Both the position numbers and the translations under genes were made by a program. The notes under the pieces are model-generated. The model saw nothing but the letters and a program-made list of their open reading frames with translations. It had not been told where the DNA came from and did no database searches. 64,000 nt of DNA from Cunninghamia lanceolata. Taxonomy: Eukaryota; Streptophyta; Pinopsida; Cupressales; Cupressaceae. Location: positions 806,001-870,000 of the forward strand of contig BSBN01001750.1 in the NCBI GenBank assembly GCA_027924645.1, read 5' to 3'. Below, in pieces: positions 56,321 to 64,000 of this stretch; the first letter of the stretch is position 1; every line of letters begins with the position of its first letter.

Positions 56321-56745
56321 ACTTCCTTTGTTCTTTGTGGACTTTAGGCCCTGCAATCATGTTTACAAGTCTTGCAAACTTACTTCTTGGTTTTACTTCT
56401 TTGCATACCTACCTCCTTTGTTCTCTACAAACTTTAGGACCCAAATACATGTTTGCAAGTCTTGTAATTAAACTTGATTCCTAGGTTCACTTCTCTACAT
56501 CCTTACCTCCTTTGTTCTCCTTAGAATTTCTGACTCCATGTGTATGTTTGCAACTCTTGCAAACTTTCTTCCTAGCTTAACTTCTCCACATCCCTACCTC
56601 CTTTGTTATTTATAGACTTTCAATCACCTGACACATGTTTACAAGTCTCGCAAACTTACTTGAGCATCTCTACCTCCTTTGTTCCTTGTAGAACTTTAGA
56701 GTCTAGGAAAATTTACAATTCTTACAAATCACATCCCAAGTTCCA
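56321..56745. repeat. 91-bp tandem array, five units
   Basis: ac(c/t)tcctttgtt marks unit starts at 56321, 56411, 56505, 56596 and 56672 (spacings 90, 94, 91, 76). Each unit also carries a catgttt(a/g)ca..tcttgcaaact block. Units are well diverged, so the array is old. Confidence 0.8.
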
Positions 56746-59239
56746 CTTTTTGATAGTTCATCTTTGTGAAGTTTTCATCCCTTATTGCAACTTGGACCTT
56801 GGCTTCCCAGCAAGTTACTTTTCCACCATTCCACCATACATTTACCTTATGAACTTTTGATCCTTCCTTGCAAGTTGCAAATGACTCCAACTTCTAATTC
56901 CTACTAGTTCTATATTGTAGACTTCTTAGCTTCATGTGCATAATTTCAAACCCTAGTTATAGTTTCGATTCAAGGTTCTATCATTTGAAGGGTACTTCTC
57001 ATCTACCCTCCTATACATCCTAGCATGCTATTAAAGCCCTCAAATAATTGTTATGGAGACTTCTCAACATCCAAATTGATCCTAGATGTTGTTGAACTCC
57101 TTAAAGGCATTGATCCAGATGTAAAGGGCCATGTACTACTGATGAAATGAGCATGGGTGATTTGAATGAAACTAATGAACACCCACATTTGTAGACCTAT
57201 AAATTGGCATTTGGTGGCTAATATAAGAATGGAGAGAAAATTTTACCTACCCTAGGGTACCAATAAATAGATCCAAATAAGACTTATTTTACAAATGTTT
57301 GTATTGGTAATTGACACATGTTAACTACAAGAGACCCATGTGACCCTACCCAAGCAACTAAATTCCTTGTAAATGAAATGCTATATATACAAATATGTAA
57401 GATACAACAAGGGTTTGTCATTCAATTATCTTTTTGGTTATAAGTGTCTCAAGTCATTTTAGGGCACCAACTCATCCAAGTATAGTTTGTAAGTGGAAAG
57501 AACACACTTTGTAAGTCATAAGAAGGGTAATCAATTGTAGCTATGCCTATAACTAAATGTCTCTAAGACAAATTGTAACAATTTAGAGGGATCTTTGAAC
57601 CTAGTTGTGGGTTCCATCTTGCCACATTTATTGGTATGAATGTAATAGGAACTAGATGAATATGTGACAACATTCTAATGCATTACAAGCCTTGGTAATG
57701 GTCTTCTCTTGTTTCATATGGGTTGTTACTACTTTGGGATGGATTATTAAGTATGATTAGTTGTAGAAAGCTCTATATATGATTTATATATGCAAGTTTT
57801 GTTCAATGTATGGTTTATAGGTGTGCTCTCTTCTTCCTTGTAGGCTATGACTCTATTGCCCATTGGAGTAGGCACTGGCCTAGGAGGTGAAAGAACAAAC
57901 ACTTCTCAATCATAATATCATTATCCTAAGAAGTTTTGGGGTAGATTAAGTCCTACATGCCTTTCATGATTTAGAGATCTAACTCATAGCATATTCTTGG
58001 TGAACTGAAACAAGTAGATTGTTAGAGAATCATGTTATTAATGCTTGCACCTTGCACATGTGTTTGAAAGGTTAGTTAGATTTATTTATGAAGATATAAT
58101 ATTGTTCTCATATTTGGATGCATATGCAAGAATGTTTATATTAGCCTAATGAGAGTTCTTGCAAGTAGCTAGAGTGTCATAGACTTAATAACAAGTTCTG
58201 GGGTCTCTCATACCTTAGGTGTAGCTATTGATTGATTTAGTCTTGTTACATCATTTCTCTTTAATTTCCCTATTAGGATACCTCTAGGAGAACCCTACTA
58301 GGTTTATCTAAGCCCAAAGATAAGGAGAGATTAACCACTCTTAAGAATTGGCCTGTAGTTGTCCATCTTCTATTGATGAGCTTTTGCCCTTTCCTCTCGA
58401 TGCCAAATCCATAGCCTTGAGGATAGGTTCACACTCTAGGAATGTGGAGCTACAACTTTGTGAGATGATAAGTTGCACCATTACTAGGGAGGTTTTAATT
58501 TGGATGTTTCATTGAAGACCCCTATAACTTAGTCAAGAAGTTTTGCAGTTGTGTCACTTGATTTCTACAACAAAACCTAATTTGGGTTACTATTTTCTAA
58601 AAGATTTTATTTCTCTTCTTTAGTGAGAAGTGACGGATTTATCATTTGAACCTAGTAGGAGAAATAAAAAAAGTCCTTGAAGATGGAAAGAATAAGGCAT
58701 TCAAGAGATCCTCAAGACTGTGAAGAAACATCTACACAAACAAAGAGGTAGCAAGCCACACGGAGAGAAAAAGACACAGATAAGTCTACTCGACCCTCTT
58801 CTCAAATGCAAGAAATTAGTACTTTTGGTAGAGAGAGTTTTTATGAACATAAGAGATCAATACTTGAGTCACTTAAGTATTTGCATTTATGTTTAGTTGG
58901 GTTTGAAGTGTAATTTTGAAGTTTTAGTTTAATATATATATGTAAATTGTATCAGTCTTATTAATTATAAATAATGTTAAAGATAAATAAAGAGATTATT
59001 TATTAGTTGGAATAAATTAAATTAAAAATAAGTCAACTTTGAATTAATTAACACATTATAAATAAAAGAATTATTGATATGATAAGGTCTCTCTAATAAT
59101 TGTGAACACCTTATTATAATTCTATTTTATTTAAAAAACTTCAGTATTTACATAAAAGTTTCTTAATTATCTAATTAAGACAAACCCTTAGAAATACAAT
59201 AAAAAATTAAAAGTCATATAAATAATGAACAAGAATAAT

Positions 59240-59525
59240 ATTTACATATTTCCTTTAATATTGTTAAAAACCATGCCCCATATTCTCTCCATAATGTAAG
59301 GTGTGCACATTATCATGGTATTAAAGAAATAAAACATCTTCGTTGACCTTTTTTATTTGGGGTTTGTGCATTCCATTCTTCTGCATCTGCTCAACTCAAC
59401 AAAATAAATATAATTTCTTTACTGTTGTTAAAAACTATGTCCCATATTCTCGCCATAATGTAAGGTATGCACATTCTCATCACATTAAAAAAATAAAACT
59501 ACTTCATTGGCTTTTTTCAAGGTTG
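59240..59525. repeat. 164-bp tandem duplication
   Basis: ttgttaaaaac(c/t)atg.cccatattct at 59261 recurs at 59425, followed in both by ccataatgtaaggt.tgcacatt. Two copies. Confidence 0.85.
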
Positions 59526-60145
59526 TGTATTTTGATGAATAAACTAGTGTTTGTATTGGATTCAGAATACACTGTAAGCATAACCTTAATTATTTTTGTT
59601 GGATTAGGAATAGACTGTTACAGAGTATAGTTGAAAAAAAAGACAATATTATCAGACTATGGACAGCAACAGAGGAATATTACAATTCATAGTAGGACAA
59701 CTGTAAATGGTAGTTACAGACTAAAGGAATAGTTAAAGATTACAGTCACTACCAGTCAGAGATATTACATTGAATTGTAAACTAAACAGTAATATAAATT
59801 CGAACATAATACTGTAGAAGAACACAGTTAAGATTAAAAACAACTCAAGATTAATAAAAATCTCGCTTAACAGGTCAATAATCTGTAATCACAGTGGTAA
59901 GAAGTTGAACCTAAGATTAACCTAATGCATGTAGAGGTTATGGTTAACAAGTTTCCTGCTCTACTTTAAAGTTAGTGTGGAGAATTGTGGGGGTGATATA
60001 TATTTGGAAGGTAATAATAGAGAAAAAGAAGTTTAATAAATCTGTACTTTTAAAGTAATATATATACAATTTGAAAGAAAAATAGAATAATGGAAAGTTG
60101 ACATAATATGCAGTATTTTCACTTGTGAAAATTTTTTGGTATAAA

Positions 60146-60302
60146 ATTCAACTATTCTCGGGTTTTTTATGTTCCATGAAATTATGCAAAAGATAAATAT
60201 GAGTACTTTAAAACACACCCAAAACTCAACCATTCTCCCATTTTTCATGTTCCATGAAATCATGCAAAAGATAAATATGAGTACTTTTAAAACACATCCA
60301 AC
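60146..60302. repeat. 78-bp tandem duplication
   Basis: atgttccatgaaat begins at 60169 and 60247. Both copies continue through gcaaaagataaatatgagtac almost unchanged. Confidence 0.87.
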
Positions 60303-61320
60303 GTTGTGTGCGGGCTGTTTTTTTGCATTTTTGACCTGCTTCAATTTTGACTTCTCTAACCGACGCGTTGAATCGACCCTCCTCTTTGTCAATTGAAATT
60401 TGGGAAATGGATGAGTGGTAGAATTTCGACCAAATTTGGACCACCAGTACATTTACAACATACCTGCTGTTTAAGCTCTTCCTTTAAAACATGGATAAAA
60501 ATAGAAAATGCCCAAAATAACACTTCTTTTTTTTTTCTTAAAAATACTTTAGACTGAATTATACAATCAACTTCTAAGGTTGATCCCATCTGGACTATTA
60601 CACATATACACTTATCCAACAGTAAATAACCAACTTAATGTTTAACTTATACCGGTTTAAATCCTATTGCTCAATTTGTTGTAGGCCATAGGTATTATGC
60701 CAGAATTGTGAAGCTTTGTTTCTATTGCTTGTAAGCTCTACAACACCTGTAGCTTTTTAAATGATGAATCCTCATACACACAACCAATGACTTGAACTCC
60801 ATTGGATTCTTATTTCTAAATCATGATTCTTGCTATGGCTACGGTGATAGTATTACTCCAAATGGCATAATAATTATTTCGTTGTTCCCTATATAGTTTA
60901 CATTTTTTTGGAAATGACCTATCTGCATCTCAAGATTTCAGAAGAGTGGGATGAAGAAGGCAAAAGATTTAGGAACACATGCTTTAGACTTGGTTTAGTT
61001 AAAAGTACAAGTTTTTGACTGACCTCCTTACAGAGTTGCAGTTGCAATCATAGGATCCGTGTTGATGTTACTCTGGTCAGAGGTCCCACAGAGGTTGCGC
61101 ACTAAGGATTGTGCTTTGTGTATCTTTTAATTCCAATATTTTGTTATCTAGTTATAAGTTCTTCCCGCCATGTAACCTGTGATTAAAGGCCACCTACAAC
61201 AACATTTCAAGATTATCTATGGAAGAATCATTTGATGATGTAGAGAAATGTAGATAAGCGTGATGTTTTTGAGAAATTTATAGGAAAGAGAATTCCAATA
61301 AAAAAAATTATATTATCAAA

Positions 61321-61541
61321 GGGTTGTAGTTCAATTGGTTGAGCACAATTGGTGAGGGTGATGGTACAAAGGTATGAAATATAAGTGATGAGGTTCCGAT
61401 CGTGCCCTAGGTGAGTTTGGTGGATTGGATACCCCTCAATCCTTGGCTATAGTATCAGCATAGGCTCTAACAAAACAATCTTGTGGATGATATAAAATCC
61501 TCCATTAAAAAAAATTAAAAAATTAAAAATTAAAAAAAAAT
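61321..61541 (+). mobile_element. tRNA-derived SINE-like element
   Basis: It begins GGGTTGTAG with a Pol III A-box-like tagttcaattgg (61327-61338), and a B-box-like ggttccgatcg lies at 61392-61402. A tRNA-unrelated body follows (ggtgagtttggtggattgg), ending in an A-rich tail, taaaaaaaattaaaaaattaaaaattaaaaaaaaa. This is the layout of plant SINEs. The A-B spacing (about 65 bases) is longer than in a tRNA, and no clear target duplication was found. Confidence 0.7.
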
Positions 61542-64000
61542 CTTAGATTGTTGATTAGCAAAATCTACCAAAAAAGATAAGAAAAATAGATAAAGTTTAA
61601 GCATTTTTTTACTTTTGTTGTTCTAAGAAAAGATTTTAGGTAAAATCTCATTTTGTAGAAGAAATGTTGAAGAGTTTGATAAAATAAACATGAAACTTCT
61701 TAGAAGCATAAACATTTAGCAATTTTTATTTTAAGGTGCCATTGTGAAGAAAAAATTTTCAGATTTTTTTATTTTTATGAAGAAAATGTTTCACTTAAAT
61801 TTCTAATATAAAATAAAAATTTCCACGTCAAAATAATCTTGAAAAGCACTATTAAAACCCTTCTTAGACTCCAAAAAACAATGAACAGACTTTACATCTT
61901 TTTTGCAAGGGATCCAATGGTATTTCCATAGTAGATTATCTTGTTCCACTTTCACAAAATGCTCAATATCCACAATATACCATTAAAATCACAATCACTT
62001 CCCAAATATCACCACATTTATTAGGTTTTCATGATTATGTAAAATAATGCTATTAAATTTAGTCTTTTGCTCAAAATTGGTAAAAACAATTTACTTAGGC
62101 TTTTGTCAATGAGGTTACCTATCCTCCAAGAAAATTATTTGAATTCTTGTTTCAAGTTGTTCATGTTTGTGGAAGGTGCAAAAATACACACTATAAATCA
62201 TTTGTAAACAAACACACCTGGAGCAACTAAAATGGAACTTAGTGAAGAAGGAAACTTTAATGGTAGCTATTTTTATAAAGATTTCCTTTTCAGCTAACAA
62301 ATACTTTTCTTTGATATATGGTATTTGCAAAAAAATATATAAAAAAAATTAATTATTATTTTTTATTAAACTATCAACCCAAAAAAATGGGCATTGCCAT
62401 TTTCTAACTTTTCATGCAACTTCGGGATGTCTAGGCGTAAATTCAGTCTTTGTTAATTGATGCTGCATGATATTTCGAACTGTTCAGCAACTGCCCGATG
62501 TCTCCGCCAAAAAAAAATCATGCAAGAAAATTCAATCTGTAAAAATCCATATGATATGGAAAGCATGCTGGTAATTCATGGAATATTTAAAATTAATCCA
62601 TTAAACATTATTCCATCTAACGTTATTATTGTATACTTTAATAATTTTAAATCATAATTATGCAGTATACATTATAATAATGTATTAATTTATTTTAAAC
62701 TATAATTATAATTATTGTATACTTTAATAATTTTAAATCATAATTATGCAGTATACATTATAATAATGTATTTATATTATTATTATTTTATTATAAATAT
62801 TTATTATTTGATGTGCAAATACTTTCATATTTTAAATTAGAATAATTATTTAATTTTTAAATCACAATAAATAATTTAAATTAGAATAATTATTTTAAAA
62901 TTAGAGTAATTATTTTAAAGTAAAATTATTAATTTTATAGGTTCAATATTATATTTATATTATGATACAAAATAAATAAAATAATAATAATTAACTATCT
63001 ATAACTCTATATTTTTTTTTTAATATTTTGTTGAGAATCTATTTTTATAATTATAATATTATTATAATAATATATTTAATCTATTTTATATGTTTTTAAA
63101 TGGTAACTTTTATCTTGTTTGAGGCTCACAAAGATGAATCAAATAAAACACAATGAATATTGATATTGCTACTTCCATTATGAATGAATTTGAATGATAA
63201 TAGTCTTATAATACTCTTTTGAACATGCAATTTATTTATGTGTTATCATTAAAGTATTATGGTTGCAATTTGTTCATATACTTTTCTAATAGGTGCACCT
63301 TATTTATTGGAGATGACTACACCATCTACTCTAATAATGAATTTTGCTAAAATTCAATTTTGTTATGGTTTTTAGTGGGCCATTATATTCAAATAGAATT
63401 ATGTTAAAGGTTTTAAATTGTAAATTGTATTAATTTTGACACTCACTTTGGGAAAAAAGTTTACAATGTTTGAAGAGTTAAAGAGTAAAATAGTTAAGAG
63501 AATTTTTTTTCCAAATTATAGAAAAATGACCAACATATGGTTGAAACATTTCTTGAAAGCTCAGTGGGTTCAATTGAATTGAATTCATCTCATTTGTAGT
63601 TGTGTAAAATGTAGGAATTTAACCAAATGTGCTCTTTGTTCAATTTCAATAGATTGTTATATTGAGATAGATTCTAAGCATTGATATTTTATGAGGTACT
63701 TTGCAAATGCCATGCATTTCATCTTAAAAACCCAATTTCCTCTTTTGTTCAAATGCTCATTCTAAATTCATTGTACCGTATTGATAAATTAATAGTTTTT
63801 ACAATTGCATTTCTCACACTTTTGTTCTCTTTTTATATTATGGGTGTCATGTTTTTCTAGGAGGAGTGTATGCCAATTTGCATTGCATTGAAGCAAAGAG
63901 CCCCTGATGATTGCCTGTATATGACCATTGGCTATTCTTGACAACTAATGTTATTTAATTGTGGTTATTAATTCTTACTCCTTGGCGCTTTCTTAACTAT
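61542..64000. other. Intergenic, extremely AT-rich
   Basis: No gene supported. It contains a perfect 60 bp repeat with an 86 bp period (62625-62770) and long A/T runs. Confidence 0.55.
62625..62770. repeat. 86-bp period duplication with perfect 60-bp core
   Basis: attattgtatactttaataa at 62625 and 62711 starts a 60-base stretch that is identical in both copies, then the copies diverge. It looks recent. Confidence 0.88.

Larger units (their letters stand above)
55666..61320. other. Intergenic AT-rich region
   Basis: No gene supported on either strand. It contains a 91 bp tandem array (56321-56745), a 164 bp duplication (59240-59525) and a 78 bp duplication (60146-60302). The short open frames here show no family motif. 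Confidence 0.55.

Noticed and set aside
60033..60619. Open frames of 70-140 codons on the minus strand
   Set aside because: They read through the 78 bp duplication (repeated ILMISWN-like segments) and match no family.
61321..61400. Functional tRNA gene
   Set aside because: A-box and B-box words are present, but the spacing is wrong, no acceptor stem pairs, and an A-rich tail follows. A SINE fits better.

Overview
The window is repeat-dense nuclear DNA of a seed plant. Very long, heavily nested LTR retrotransposons, Sirevirus-type Ty1/copia elements, Tat-lineage Ty3/gypsy elements and low coding density suggest a gymnosperm-like giant genome. This is an inference, and no species can be named. 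I found no intact host gene, rRNA, functional tRNA or CRISPR array. Almost every coding segment is a decayed retroelement gene.

Layout. (1) 1-7303: element I, a pol-less Sirevirus-like element whose 5' LTR runs off the left edge. It carries a gag-like zinc-knuckle ORF and a second ORF of about 1,088 codons. It sits inside (2) 7304 to about 13640: a chromodomain Ty3/gypsy element (chromovirus) whose integrase is split by a solo LTR (10122-11372, target duplication CTTCC). (3) 13815-17572: element II, a minus-strand copia element reduced to LTR, gag, protease and part of integrase. (4) About 18840-21480: an LTR next to the RT/RNase H tail and 3' LTR of copia element III. (5) 22523-42494: element V, a large minus-strand Tat-like element. 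It carries an antisense, apparently intron-containing plant-mobile-domain ORF, and its integrase is split by (6) 30282-36848: copia element IV, complete end to end with target duplication CATTC. (7) 43169-55527: element VI, a second Tat-like element with target duplication AATTG. Its gag-pol lies antisense to its own LTRs, and it begins with a palindrome of about 0.5 kb made of LTR sequence. (8) 55528-64000: AT-rich intergenic DNA with short tandem duplications and one tRNA-derived SINE.

How the parts relate. Two insertions can be resolved exactly: the solo LTR in the chromovirus integrase and element IV in the element V integrase. In both, removing the insert and one duplication copy rejoins the interrupted gene. 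In-frame stops are mostly TAG or TGA at places where family conservation implies Gln, Trp or Arg, which fits decay by deamination of methylated cytosine. Elements I, II and IV and the LTR-only copies share a TGGTAT(C/T)AGAGCC primer site, several polypurine tracts, or recurring LTR motifs. They look like one Sirevirus-type assemblage of autonomous-derived and non-autonomous members.

The most unusual items are the inverted coding region and LTR palindrome of element VI, the antisense PMD gene of element V, the archaeal-type RNase H placed before the RT in element V, and the large unassigned ORF of element I.
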